Below are positions 36,701 to 46,117 of a DNA stretch of 64,000 nucleotides, in pieces; the first letter of the stretch is position 1; each line of letters starts with the position of its first letter. The stretch spans positions 19,202 to 83,201 of the forward strand of contig JAATGJ010000033.1 in NCBI GenBank assembly GCA_015654695.1, read 5' to 3'. This DNA is from Chitinophagales bacterium (GTDB lineage Bacteria; Bacteroidota; Bacteroidia; Chitinophagales; Chitinophagaceae). The translations under genes and the position numbers were made by a program. The notes under the pieces were generated by a model. That model saw only the letters and a program-made list of their open reading frames with translations. It was not told where the DNA came from and did not search any database.

Positions 36701-37552
36701 TTACTTTAAATATTTTGCCCAGAAATCAAGTGTTCGTTGCCAGGCGAGTTTAGCTGCCGCTTCATTATATCTTGCAGGCGCCGTGTCATTATGAAAAGCA
36801 TGATTGGCTCCTTCATATATATAAAGTTCGTAAGGGATTTTTGCATCCTTCAATGCTTGTTCATAAGCAAGTATGCCGGCATTTACCCGTTCATCTAATC
36901 CGCCGTAATGCAATTGAACTGCCCCTTTTATTTTGGGTACTTCAACAGCATCGGGCTGGCGGCCATAAAATGCTACCGCTGCTTTCAAAGAAGGAACGTT
37001 CACTGCAAGGCTATTACTCATAGCACCACCCCAGCAAAAACCCACGCAACCAAATTTGCCGTTACTGTCTTTTCGCCCGGGCAGGTAATCAAAGACTTTA
37101 ATAAAATTCTGCAGGTTGTCTTCTGCTTTCAGTTCCTGGAATTTTGTTCTTGCTTCATCTTCATTAGCCGGTGTGCCTCCTAATGAAGAAAGTGCATTGG
37201 GTGCAATGGCTAAATAACCGGCTTTTGCAGCACGGCGTGTTACATCTTCAATATGTGCATTCAATCCCCGGTTTTCATGGATCACTACAACGGTTGCATA
37301 TTTTTTCTCTTCTTTGGGTCTCGCTACATAAGCCTGCATATCTCCGTTGATGCCGGGATAAATAATACGTTCAGTAAAAAGATCATCATCAGGAGTAACG
37401 GCTGCGTGGGCCTGGTTTACTTCAATCATGGGTAAAATAGCCATAGCCGCTGCGGTACCACCAGCCAAAATGGCGAGTCGGCGTAAAAACTCCTGGCGGC
37501 TAAGAGGTTTATGTGTGTACTCATCGTACAAGTTGATGATGCGCTGGTCCAT
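36701..37552 (-). CDS. Dienelactone hydrolase family protein, exported
   Basis: 283 residues. An N-terminal export signal contains RR before a hydrophobic core (FLRRLAILAGG...) and ends AHA, so Tat export is possible. Alpha/beta-hydrolase with the DLH Cys nucleophile in GFCWGG, a G-G-L-D-E acid motif and His in NHAFHND. The family cleaves cyclic esters such as dienelactone, but the periplasmic Bacteroidota members have unknown substrates. Single gene, probably its own promoter; ends 52 bases before the DnaJ gene on the same strand. Confidence 0.88.
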   Translation of the reverse strand: MDQRIINLYDEYTHKPLSRQEFLRRLAILAGGTAAAMAILPMIEVNQAHAAVTPDDDLFTERIIYPGINGDMQAYVARPKEEKKYATVVVIHENRGLNAHIEDVTRRAAKAGYLAIAPNALSSLGGTPANEDEARTKFQELKAEDNLQNFIKVFDYLPGRKDSNGKFGCVGFCWGGAMSNSLAVNVPSLKAAVAFYGRQPDAVEVPKIKGAVQLHYGGLDERVNAGILAYEQALKDAKIPYELYIYEGANHAFHNDTAPARYNEAAAKLAWQRTLDFWAKYLK

Positions 37553-37800
37553 ATAAATTATTTAATGACTTTAAAGTTACGTAGAATGACTTCATAAAAG
37601 AGCAGGGCAGGGGCACTTGGAGTTGGAGAAGCAGCGTGAGCATTGCTACAGTTCACCCACTGGCTCGAGGTTTTTAATCTGGAAATGAATTTCTGGGCAA
37701 CAACAAAAATGTGGTTTGCAGATAAAGGGCATGGGGAATTAATTATCTGGTGTAGTAAAATGAAGCTGCTTTCATGGGGCGTCTTTTCGTTTTGGCCATA

Positions 37801-37835
37801 ACGTTTTCATAACAATGCGGCTAATGTTTTCATAA
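37801..37835 (+). repeat. Paired gttttcataa repeats upstream of DUF6600 gene
   Basis: acgttttcataa (37801-37812) and atgttttcataa (37824-37835), in the same orientation with starts 23 bases apart (about two helical turns). They may be operator sites; no binding protein is known. Confidence 0.45.
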
Positions 37836-37884
37836 AATCATAAAACTATTATACATGCAACCATGATGGCATAGTAATAGGTCA

Positions 37885-37892
37885 TATTTTTG
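37885..37892 (+). promoter_or_regulatory. -7 box TATTTTTG for DUF6600 gene
   Basis: Perfect TAnnTTTG, 50 bases before the ATG at 37943; no TTG at -33. Confidence 0.55.
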
Positions 37893-37942
37893 ATTTACGC
37901 AAACGTTTGACTTCGATATTGAAAACAATAAATTCTAATTAC

Positions 37943-39379
37943 ATGAAACGGATCTTACAAATTACCGCTCTTGCCTTTTTGGTAATGCTTGGCGGTTCAT
38001 GGCTAAACGCAGCATCCGCCCAGCCCGGCGATTACGATGATAATGGCGGTGATGTTTCTTACCAGGCATTTTACGATGAACTAAGCCCTCATGGCCGATG
38101 GATAGATTACCCGGAGTATGGTTATGTATGGGCGCCCAATGATATAAATGGTTTCCGCCCTTATGAAACAAACGGGCATTGGGTATGGACAGATGATTAT
38201 GACTGGATGTGGGTATCTGATTATTCCTGGGGATGGGCGCCATTTCATTATGGCCGCTGGTTTAATGACCCCTATTACGGATGGATGTGGATGCCCGGTT
38301 ATGAATGGTCGCCTGCATGGGTAGCCTGGCGTGATGGTGGTGATTATTATGGATGGGCGCCACTAAGGCCGGGTTTTAATATCGGTATTAATATCTCAAT
38401 AGGAAGTTATAATCCGCCGGTTGATTACTGGTGTTTTGCCCCGCGTCGTTATATTTCTTCACCCCGTATTTATGATTATTGCATGGACAGGGGCCGGAAT
38501 GTGACTATCATTAACAATACTACTATTATTAATAATTATGGGCGGAGAAATAATGTCTTTATAAATGGTCCCCGCCGTGTTGATGCAGAAAGATATACTG
38601 GCCGAATCAATCCTGTTCGTTTCCGTGAGTCATCAAGGCCCGGCCGTACAACATTCAGAAATAACGAAGTATCTGTTTACCGCCCAAGAGTGCAAAGAGA
38701 TAATAACCGCCAGTTCACTCCCCGCAACGTTGATCGCTATGAAAGGAATGGTACTAATAATGGTACCGGAGTAAGAGGTGACAGGAATAATAATGGCAAT
38801 AATAATGATCGTGGAAACGGTAACAATTTACCCGGCCGCAGGGATGATGATCGTGTTGGCCGCAGGAACAATAATGAAGCTGGCCAGCAAGGTAATAATG
38901 ATAATAACCGCAGGTTGGAGCGTCGCAATATATCAGAAAGAAGAAATGATCAGCAGGGAAATAATAACAACGAAGGCAACAGGAATATTGAAAGAAGACG
39001 GGACACGCCTGACCGGAACAATGGCAACAATAATAATCAGCCGGGTAATAATGACAGAACAACAAGGAGACCTGTTGAACAAAGAAATAATGAAGTGCGT
39101 CAACCGCAGAACAATAATGATAACAACAGGAGAATAGAACGCCGGAATGTATTTGAGCGGCGTGATAATAATTCACCCTCTCAGCCAAACAGGCGGGAAA
39201 TAAGAACTGATAATCGCTTTGAAAGACAACAACAACCTGCACAGCCACCGCAACGGCAGGAACAAAGGCAGCCACGCCAGTTTGAAAACCGTAGTCAGGG
39301 TGGTGGCAATACCCGTGAGCAGCGTAGCGGTAATACTAACAACCGGGGAGAACGCAGAAGCTCCAACAGGCGCGGATAA
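37943..39379 (+). CDS. DUF6600-like protein with Asn/Arg-rich tail
   Basis: 478 residues from the ATG at 37943 (signal peptide ending AASAQ). Residues about 30-190 are Trp/Tyr/Gly-rich repeats (GRWIDYPEYGYVWAP, GHWVWTDD, YGWMWMPGYEWSP) typical of DUF6600. From about 230 the sequence is low-complexity, rich in Asn, Arg, Gln and Asp, with an RRLERRN.SERR-like unit recurring near 330 and 420. The tail is strongly basic. Exported, probably at the cell envelope; function unknown. Nucleic-acid or polyanion binding, or a structural role, would be inference. Confidence 0.85.
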   Translation: MKRILQITALAFLVMLGGSWLNAASAQPGDYDDNGGDVSYQAFYDELSPHGRWIDYPEYGYVWAPNDINGFRPYETNGHWVWTDDYDWMWVSDYSWGWAPFHYGRWFNDPYYGWMWMPGYEWSPAWVAWRDGGDYYGWAPLRPGFNIGINISIGSYNPPVDYWCFAPRRYISSPRIYDYCMDRGRNVTIINNTTIINNYGRRNNVFINGPRRVDAERYTGRINPVRFRESSRPGRTTFRNNEVSVYRPRVQRDNNRQFTPRNVDRYERNGTNNGTGVRGDRNNNGNNNDRGNGNNLPGRRDDDRVGRRNNNEAGQQGNNDNNRRLERRNISERRNDQQGNNNNEGNRNIERRRDTPDRNNGNNNNQPGNNDRTTRRPVEQRNNEVRQPQNNNDNNRRIERRNVFERRDNNSPSQPNRREIRTDNRFERQQQPAQPPQRQEQRQPRQFENRSQGGGNTREQRSGNTNNRGERRSSNRRG

Positions 39380-39401
39380 AAATATTTCTCTATGAAACAG
39401 C

Positions 39402-39425
39402 AAAAGACCCTTCGGGGTCTTTTTT
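39402..39425 (+). terminator. Rho-independent terminator with TTCG loop
   Basis: Stem aaaagaccc / gggtctttt around a TTCG tetraloop, then a T run, 22 bases after the DUF6600 stop. Confidence 0.92.
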
Positions 39426-39453
39426 ATTATCTGTACCTAAACTTTTACGGCGC

Positions 39454-41427
39454 TTATTGTTTTCTTAAACGTATTATATATCCTCCGCCGGGTGCCATTT
39501 TGATAGTTAGTTTGTCTTTTGATGTCAATTTTATTGTTTCTAATAAATAGTCGGACGGATACCTGTCTGCATTAATACCATCTTTGCAGATCGTTGCCTG
39601 GTAAGCCTGATCTGTTAAAAAAGAAAGATCAACTACTAATTCTCTTGCTGTCCAGTCCGTCATAGCTCCAACGAACCAGTCACTCCCTTTCTTTCGGCCT
39701 GTAACAATGTAATCACCCACTTTACCATCTATAACTATGGTGGTGTCCCATGTAGTAGGAATACTTCCAAGTAATTCCATAAATGCAGGTTCCATTAATC
39801 CCTGTGAAGGATTGCCTGAAAATATCTGTATCGGACTTTCATATATAATGAACATGGCTGCCTGGTGACAACGTGTACCCTGTGCCATTACTTTATCACC
39901 AACAGGCCGAAATGTTTTTTGAGTAGCATTGTCTAATATACCCGGTTCATAATCCATCGGGCCTGCCGTCATACGAATAAACGGTAGCAAAACATTATGT
40001 TCAGGCGTGGGCTTATCGCTCCAGATATTGAATTCGGAACCAAGCACACCCTCCCGGGTGATTGCATTAGGATAAGTACGGTTAAAGCCGGCTGTTTTAA
40101 AAGCGCCATGGTACATGATCATGATCTTATGCCTGGCGCAGGCTTCCGCGATTTTATAATAAAAGTTCACCATCTTTTGATCATCCCTGTCCATGAAATC
40201 CGTCATAATAAAATCAACTCCCCATTTAGTGAATTGCTCCAATGCTGGCTCTAATTGTTTATCCAGTGTCATAGCCAATGTCCACATGCTTAGCTTAATA
40301 TGCTTTTCTTTGGCATAAGCAGTTATTTCATCCATATTAATAGCCGGATTGATCTTAAAAAGGTCTTTGTAGTCGCTCCACCCGGCATCCATCATGATAC
40401 GGTCGAAGCCGAAACGTTTGGCAAAATCAATATAGAATTTATAGGTATCGGTATTAACACCTGCTTTGAAAGGCACATTAAATAAGTTGACACCAATGAT
40501 CCATTCGTCAGTTCCTTTGCCGGGTTGTATCCATGTTACATCATTTACCCTTGATGGGGAAGCAAGCCGATAAACAATATCATTTCCTGGTAGTTCTTTA
40601 TCTTTTTCAGCAATAATGATTACGCGCCAGGGAAAACTTCTTTCTCCTTTTGTTCTGGCAATGTAAGCAGCTCTTTTTATTACGATGGATTGCGGGAATT
40701 CTCCTTCCGCTGTTTTTTCTTCAAGCGGGTAAGGAGCGAAATGGCCAATTAAAGAATTGCTTCCCGTGCCGGTAATGAACATCCCGGGATAATCTTCAAG
40801 ATCAGATTCGGTGATCACGATCTTTGGCCCGTCAGCAGATGCAATTAAAACAGGAGAAAAGCATAGGTTTTTTTCGGTTAAGCTATCTAATGGTTTTAAC
40901 TGGTAAGGCTCTTCAAAGCTGGTGTGATAGATATCTGCATTCTCCCTTTTTACTACTTCAGGAAAATAAATAGGGTGAATAGAAGGGAAATTAAATTCTG
41001 CTATTTCATTTTGAACAGTGATAGAATCTTTTATATGTGAAAGAAAACGATAACCCACTCCGTCATTATAAACCCGGAAAACTAAAGAAAATGGTTGCTG
41101 AAAGCGTATGATGATCTCATTGTAAATATCGGGAATGTTCTTTCTTTTTTCAGGGATGGGTGAAATGATAACTGAGTTATTGTAACGGGTTGTTGTTTTT
41201 TTGAAAGATATTTTACCTGAAATGCTTACACCATTTTCTAAGATCATGTTAATGACAGAAGGAAGAAGTACCAGGTTATCTTTATAGCTGACGGAATATG
41301 AAAGTTTATCTTTTGCCTCAATGATTACTTTTATTTTTTTATCGGGGGATAGTATCTCTTTCTTATCATTACCGTAACTATACACAGAGATAGCCGCTGC
41401 AATGATAGTGTAGCAGAATCGTCTCAT
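39454..41427 (-). CDS. Glycoside hydrolase family 97
   Basis: 657 residues with an N-terminal signal (ending SYG). N-terminal beta-sandwich (about 25-270), catalytic TIM barrel (about 285-560) and C-terminal beta domain. GH97 hallmarks: DAGWSDY, TDFMDRDDQ, HGAFK..G..RTYPN, TREGV and the GPMDYEPG loop. Asp410 (TDF) and Glu465 (GSEF) are 55 residues apart, the same spacing as the nucleophile and acid/base of the retaining alpha-galactosidase of the family (BtGH97b, D415/E470). So alpha-galactosidase-type retaining activity is likely; substrate not proven. Periplasmic. Confidence 0.93.
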   Translation of the reverse strand: MRRFCYTIIAAAISVYSYGNDKKEILSPDKKIKVIIEAKDKLSYSVSYKDNLVLLPSVINMILENGVSISGKISFKKTTTRYNNSVIISPIPEKRKNIPDIYNEIIIRFQQPFSLVFRVYNDGVGYRFLSHIKDSITVQNEIAEFNFPSIHPIYFPEVVKRENADIYHTSFEEPYQLKPLDSLTEKNLCFSPVLIASADGPKIVITESDLEDYPGMFITGTGSNSLIGHFAPYPLEEKTAEGEFPQSIVIKRAAYIARTKGERSFPWRVIIIAEKDKELPGNDIVYRLASPSRVNDVTWIQPGKGTDEWIIGVNLFNVPFKAGVNTDTYKFYIDFAKRFGFDRIMMDAGWSDYKDLFKINPAINMDEITAYAKEKHIKLSMWTLAMTLDKQLEPALEQFTKWGVDFIMTDFMDRDDQKMVNFYYKIAEACARHKIMIMYHGAFKTAGFNRTYPNAITREGVLGSEFNIWSDKPTPEHNVLLPFIRMTAGPMDYEPGILDNATQKTFRPVGDKVMAQGTRCHQAAMFIIYESPIQIFSGNPSQGLMEPAFMELLGSIPTTWDTTIVIDGKVGDYIVTGRKKGSDWFVGAMTDWTARELVVDLSFLTDQAYQATICKDGINADRYPSDYLLETIKLTSKDKLTIKMAPGGGYIIRLRKQ

Positions 41428-41551
41428 ATAAAACTTTGAAATATGAATATAGAAAATGTCTGCCTGATACGACTATGAAATTTAAACCCCGGGACCAGGA
41501 ATGAATACCCATAAAAAAATAAAAGGAGATACTCAAAGTAAAAGAAGAGAA

Positions 41552-42505
41552 TCAATCTCTGAATTCCTGGCTGATCATCAGGCCATAAAAACCTCCGTCC
41601 TGTATGCCGATACCTACGCGGCCAAAAGCAGGGTTCATGATATTGGCCCTGTGGCCGGGCGAATTCATCAGGTTAGTGTGTGCGATTTGCAGTGTTTGCG
41701 CCAACGCCAGGTTTTCACCGGCACTTTTGAATTTTATTTTCGCTTCTTTCATTCTGTCAAAAGGATCTTTTCCATCCGGATTCACATGTGCGAAATATCC
41801 ACGGACAAACATATCTTTTGAATGAGCCCTTGCTACCATCGTTTCTTCCCGATCCGCTTTTAATGGTTTCAAACCTTCTTTCGCTCTTTCATTATTTATT
41901 AACTCCAGCATTTTAGCTTCAAGGCCCGGCCGGATAGAGGGATCATCATACGTAAAATGCAATGCTACCTTTTCATGCGATTGCCGATTTACCGCCAGCC
42001 TGTTCATTGTTTGTCTTACAGCCTGGTCAAAAACAGGCGCCAGTTTCTTATTCGCCCATTCCGCCTGCATGGATAATGTAATAGCTATATGGCTGCTGCG
42101 TGTTTCCCTGGTTATGCTGTTATTTAGCGGCAATGCTAGTAACAGAGCCGCAATAACGGTAGCATATATCATACCGGTGATGAGGCCTGGTATCATACCA
42201 AACAGGTGGTTGGCGCTGCCCTGGGTGTTTTTTTCAGGTACGATGCGGAGTATCCGTTTTATGACAATCATTATAAGGACACGGGCAAAAATGATAGTGA
42301 GTATGAACGCAACAGGCAAAAGCCAGGCACCTAACGTGACAATATTGTCAATACCTTTTGCGAGGTAAGAGTAAAAAACATAACCAGCCACTATACTGCC
42401 AAGCCAGGTGAGCAGATCTAACGCGCCAATAATAAAACCTCTTTTCCATCCTGACCATACTGCCAGCAGTAAAATAAGAACAAGAAATGCATCAATCCAG
42501 TTCAT
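41552..42505 (-). CDS. CvpA-CAP/SCP domain fusion
   Basis: 317 residues. Residues 1-160 match CvpA: four membrane helices starting NWIDAFLVLILLLAVWSGWKRGF. Residues about 195-317 are a CAP/SCP (cysteine-rich secretory protein/PR-1) domain: LINNERAKEGLKPL, ARAHSKDM with catalytic-site-like His, GYFAHVNPDGKDPFDR, SAGENLALAQ and GHRANIMNPAFGRVGIGI. CvpA is linked to colicin V export and envelope stress. The CAP domain should lie outside the membrane. The join is in frame with no stop or spacer, so it is a true fusion. Confidence 0.9.
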   Translation of the reverse strand: MNWIDAFLVLILLLAVWSGWKRGFIIGALDLLTWLGSIVAGYVFYSYLAKGIDNIVTLGAWLLPVAFILTIIFARVLIMIVIKRILRIVPEKNTQGSANHLFGMIPGLITGMIYATVIAALLLALPLNNSITRETRSSHIAITLSMQAEWANKKLAPVFDQAVRQTMNRLAVNRQSHEKVALHFTYDDPSIRPGLEAKMLELINNERAKEGLKPLKADREETMVARAHSKDMFVRGYFAHVNPDGKDPFDRMKEAKIKFKSAGENLALAQTLQIAHTNLMNSPGHRANIMNPAFGRVGIGIQDGGFYGLMISQEFRD

Positions 42506-43001
42506 ATCAATGTTTTTCAGTTGTAAAACAAACTAAATGATATCCCTTTGGAGAATAAACATTCCAACAGGTGTGAATTATAAACGAAAAGCAACGAAGA
42601 TTATTTGTAATGATTGGTTAAATGATTATAGTGTCCGGCTAATGTTATTGTTACATGGTTATGGTTCAGTTAACCGGAACCGGAATATATGCAGGTTATA
42701 TTTCCGTTAACAATTGTTTTGCCCGATTACTATATAAGGGGATTTGCAGGTTATTGCCGGTTAATTTGAATTTTTTTTATGCTTAATTCTTAACAATAAT
42801 CAATTATTTTTTTATGGATAAAACCGAATACATTGAATGTGAATGAATAATCCAAACGAAAAACATAGTTGTGATTTTTACGATATAAACAGAAGTAAAA
42901 TTACCTGTTAGAGTAAAAATATTTTTCCTTTAAAAAAACTCGGTATTGCATAAAATTTTGCTATTTTACCTGTCCCAACCTATTTAAAAACTGGAGCCAC
43001 T
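42506..43001. other. Intergenic region, about 500 bases
   Basis: AT-rich spacer between divergent genes. I see a 5-base inverted repeat (ggttc...gaacc around 42663-42681) and a poor -7-like TATTTTAC at 42962; no full promoter match, no RNA gene, no open frame of interest. Confidence 0.4.
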
Positions 43002-44411
43002 ATGAGCTACGTTTCGCAATTGTTTCAGCCACGTATCAGGCAAAAGATCAGACTTAACGCCCTGATGGATTTCCTGAAACTAATACCCAGAGGCGTACTG
43101 GCCATTTTACACAAAATAAGGTGTATAGGTGTCACAGCAGAGATGAGCTCACAGGAGAAAAGTAAACTTGGCATTTTCAATCATCTTAATTTTTTTCAAT
43201 TCATTACCGGGATCATAGTACCTGTTGCGGGCCTTTTCAATGCACAAAAATTTCCTGTCAGCGGATGGCTGGTAGTGTGTATGCCTGCATTGGTCAGCGT
43301 TGGTGTACTTGTATTGAATGCGTATCGCAAACATCAATTGGCTTTACTTGCTTATTTCGTTCTGTACCCGCTTTTTATTTGTGTCAGTTATATAAATGGA
43401 ATCAGCCTCGGCGCTGAATTATCTTTTATCCTTTACGGGATACTTTCCGTTTTCTTTATACAGGATATCGGGTATATGATCTTCTCGATTAGTTTTTCGA
43501 TGATCAGTTATTTCTTTCTTTCTGTTGTATTGAAAAAATATACCTACCAGTTGGAGGAAATTAATTTCATTGCTTATCTCATTAACCAGGGCCTGGCAAT
43601 TCTATATATATTTTACGGATTGTATTTTATTAAAACCGAGAATGGGAACTACAATACCGTTCTGCAGCAAACAAATGCGGCCATACAAAAGCAATCAAAC
43701 CAGTTACAACAACAGGCTACAGAGCTTGATCAGCTGAACTCTTTAAAAAATAAATTATTTTCTGTTATCTCGCATGATCTAAAGGCGCCTATGTATGCCT
43801 TGCGTAACCTGTTTGATAATATGCAAAGCCAGGATATGCCGGCGAACGAAATAAAAGAGATGATCCCGGAAATAAAAAATGACCTGAACTATACGGTGAG
43901 CCTTATGGAAAATTTATTACAATGGGCGAAAAGCCAGATGCAGGCACATACAGTAAAGGCGCATGAAATAGATGTAACCGAACTGATCGAAGATGTAAGG
44001 CATTTACTGCACCTGCAGGCTGAAGCCAAGAATATCCGGATTGAGAGCAAAGCCACCGGGCCTGTATATGCATGGGCAGATAGCGATATGATCCATCTTA
44101 TTTTACGGAATCTTGTTTCTAATGCTATTAAATTTACACCACGGGGCGGGCTTATTTCTATTGGCGCCAGTGAGCTATCTGCATTTGCAGAAGTATATGT
44201 TCAGGATTCAGGTACAGGTATGACGCCACAGGAACTGAAGAAAGTGAATTCGCAGGATTTTTATACTACTAACGGGACATCGCAGGAACAGGGTACCGGC
44301 CTGGGCCTGATGTTGTGCAAGGAATTTTTAGCAAAAAATGATGGCCACCTGCGTATCGAAAGCGAAAAGGGAAGGGGGAGTACATTTTCTTTTACGCTGC
44401 CATTATCATAG
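43002..44411 (+). CDS. Orphan sensor histidine kinase
   Basis: 469 residues. About six membrane helices (65-215) form an integral-membrane sensor without an obvious periplasmic domain. A coiled coil (about 225-250) leads to the kinase: HisKA with the phospho-acceptor His in SVISHDLKAPMYALRN, the N box LVSNAIKFTPRGG, G1 QDSGTGM and G2 GTGLGLMLCKEFL. It should phosphorylate a response regulator, but none is encoded next to it. Neighbours are a CvpA-CAP gene and a YciI-like gene, neither a regulator. Confidence 0.93.
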   Translation: MSYVSQLFQPRIRQKIRLNALMDFLKLIPRGVLAILHKIRCIGVTAEMSSQEKSKLGIFNHLNFFQFITGIIVPVAGLFNAQKFPVSGWLVVCMPALVSVGVLVLNAYRKHQLALLAYFVLYPLFICVSYINGISLGAELSFILYGILSVFFIQDIGYMIFSISFSMISYFFLSVVLKKYTYQLEEINFIAYLINQGLAILYIFYGLYFIKTENGNYNTVLQQTNAAIQKQSNQLQQQATELDQLNSLKNKLFSVISHDLKAPMYALRNLFDNMQSQDMPANEIKEMIPEIKNDLNYTVSLMENLLQWAKSQMQAHTVKAHEIDVTELIEDVRHLLHLQAEAKNIRIESKATGPVYAWADSDMIHLILRNLVSNAIKFTPRGGLISIGASELSAFAEVYVQDSGTGMTPQELKKVNSQDFYTTNGTSQEQGTGLGLMLCKEFLAKNDGHLRIESEKGRGSTFSFTLPLS

Positions 44412-44708
44412 ACCCGTATTTATATCGGCTACTTTAAATGGCTTTACTTCTATGCTCTGCCATACATCACCTGTAATATAAGGTTCGTTTTTCATCCAGT
44501 ATAAAAGAGCATCCTCTGTTTCAAATTGTACTACCATCATTGAACCTATCATTTTTCCATTGTCACCTAATATAGCACCACCGGTTATAAAACGGTTATG
44601 CTGTTTTAACTCCCTGGCCGTTTCAAAATGTAAAGACCGCGCTTTCATACGCCGCTCCAGGGCTTCTGTATCAGTTCCATCATAGGCTAAAATGAGGTAT
44701 TGAAGCAT
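44406..44708 (-). CDS. YciI-like protein
   Basis: 100 residues. The YCII fold signature is visible: YLILAYDGTD, then R..H...A.EL, FITGGAILGDNGKMIGSMMVVQFE and EPYITGDVWQSIEVKPF. Family members have a ferredoxin-like fold with a His-Asp pair and unknown or dehydrochlorinase-like activities. It overlaps the convergent kinase gene by 6 bases. No partner gene is near. Confidence 0.85.
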   Translation of the reverse strand: MLQYLILAYDGTDTEALERRMKARSLHFETARELKQHNRFITGGAILGDNGKMIGSMMVVQFETEDALLYWMKNEPYITGDVWQSIEVKPFKVADINTGL

Positions 44709-44848
44709 AGTCTGACAGGATTGTATTAGGAAGTAAATCTAAACAAAAATCAGGCGCAGAAAGCGGAAGAATAAGTGGTTACGCAGAATTTTTACTGTTT
44801 AAGCCGCTCCCCCGGATTTTTTACTGCAAAAAATAATTCTCAAAGGAT

Positions 44849-44877
44849 TTGTTTCTTTAAAAAAAGTTTCTATTTTG
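44849..44877 (+). promoter_or_regulatory. Near-consensus promoter TTG-N19-TATTTTG
   Basis: TTG at 44849-44851 and TATTTTG at 44871-44877 (one base short of TAnnTTTG), 19 bases apart, about 100 bases before the next ATG. Confidence 0.35.
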
Positions 44878-44977
44878 TTTTCACTAACTCATTGATGATC
44901 TTTTCCCCTTGATGCCACCTCTTGTTTTCAGAACCCAAGTCCTCTAAAAAACCACGAACCAAATTTCATGACCCACC

Positions 44978-46021
44978 ATGTTAAAGGGAAGACTATCTTT
45001 CTTATTGTTTTTTGCCTGGCCTGCTATATGCATGGCTCAAAACAAGTCATTATCGGTTGATGATCTGCTGACCCTGTCTTCTCTTTCTCCAAAGAATTTT
45101 GATAACTATATAGAAAAAAAGGGCTTTTTCCCTGCTGGCAGGCGTTTATGCGATGCTGTCATGGCCACTACTTTTTTTGATAAGAATAACAAGAAAGAAA
45201 CGGATGCAGTTTCTGTGAGCAGAAGTGTTGACGTATATAAAAAAGGCGATACCTATTGTTTTGCATTACACACTTCTTCAATGGAAGAATATGGAGAAGG
45301 AAAAAATATTTTGAAAAAAGCGGGTTTCTTTTATGATAATGCAAAAGAACTTAACCAACCGTCTTCTTTGATATTTCAAAAAGGAAGCATCACAGTAATT
45401 TCAAAACGACCTGTGCCGGGAGACAGTGTCGTCTATAGTTTTGTATTGCAAAAGAAAGAATTTCCAGACCCCGGGCACGTACAGTTTGCGGAAGACCTGC
45501 TCAAGTTTGATTCCCACGAACACCTGGCCAGTTTTTTTGGAGAGGAAAACGTAAAAAAAGATGTTTATTATTTTTCGGAAAACGAATCAACCAAATGTTC
45601 GGTATTATTTCCCAACAGCAGCCGACAGGCGGTTTTTATATGGGATGATGCAAGTAACCTTTATAAGATATCATTTGTTTTAATAAGCGGCACTATACCT
45701 ACAGCAAACGCAGTGCAGTACAGGGGCAATTTCAGCCAGAATACATGGATTTCAAAAAATGGTATTTATTCAGGTATGAGAATAAAAGACCTTTTAAAAC
45801 TGAATGTAAATGATTTTAAATTTTACGGTCGTGATTCCGAGTTTTCTTTCATGGTAGTACCGGAGAAAACCAAGTATGTTGATTTCACAAAGTTGGGTGT
45901 AATACTCGGCTGTTTTGAATGTAATAATTCCCTGCTGCTTGACTCAGTAAAGGTCAGTGCGGCAGATGCAGCAGATGTTAATCTTGCCTTGTATGTTTCC
46001 TGCATGATGATAAAGCCGTAA
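44978..46021 (+). CDS. Unrecognised secreted protein, 347 aa
   Basis: I do not recognise a family. There is a signal peptide (about 1-20, ending CMAQ). The mature part is a mixed alpha/beta protein with cysteines at several places (two near the C-terminus in GCFEC) and a DLLKLNVNDFKFYGRDSEFSF segment. The first third (FDNYIEKKGFFPAGRR) and the later GMRIKDLLKLN recall small repeated modules of other secreted Bacteroidota proteins, but I would not name one. A near-consensus promoter lies upstream; a hairpin at 46065 follows. Confidence 0.65.
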   Translation: MLKGRLSFLLFFAWPAICMAQNKSLSVDDLLTLSSLSPKNFDNYIEKKGFFPAGRRLCDAVMATTFFDKNNKKETDAVSVSRSVDVYKKGDTYCFALHTSSMEEYGEGKNILKKAGFFYDNAKELNQPSSLIFQKGSITVISKRPVPGDSVVYSFVLQKKEFPDPGHVQFAEDLLKFDSHEHLASFFGEENVKKDVYYFSENESTKCSVLFPNSSRQAVFIWDDASNLYKISFVLISGTIPTANAVQYRGNFSQNTWISKNGIYSGMRIKDLLKLNVNDFKFYGRDSEFSFMVVPEKTKYVDFTKLGVILGCFECNNSLLLDSVKVSAADAADVNLALYVSCMMIKP

Positions 46022-46064
46022 GCTGATTTTTTAATGTGGATATAAGAAGGAGTTCTTATAAAAA

Positions 46065-46093
46065 GAGAAGCCCCGCCAATTGCGGGGTTTCTT
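46065..46093. terminator. Shared hairpin between convergent genes
   Basis: Stem agaagccccgc / gcggggtttct (one G-T pair) between the secreted-protein gene and gcvP. T-tails are short on both sides, so it is a weaker terminator. Confidence 0.6.
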
Positions 46094-46117
46094 AATGTAT
46101 GATTTTGCGCAGGTATT

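Larger units (their letters stand above)
37553..37942. other. Intergenic region with direct repeats and -7 box
   Basis: Divergent promoter region. It holds the repeat pair at 37801-37835, a perfect -7 box at 37885-37892 and a palindrome caaacgtttg (37900-37909). No gene seen in the first 240 bases. Confidence 0.5.

Noticed and set aside
38754..39275. 173-codon minus-strand frame inside the DUF6600 gene
   Set aside because: It is the mirror of the low-complexity Asn/Arg codons; composition is Tyr/Cys/His-rich with no motif.
41501..41821. 106-codon plus-strand frame opposite the CAP domain
   Set aside because: Shadow of the CvpA-CAP gene.
42506..43001. Possible RNA gene in the long spacer
   Set aside because: Only a 5-base inverted repeat and no T-loop or conserved RNA pattern.
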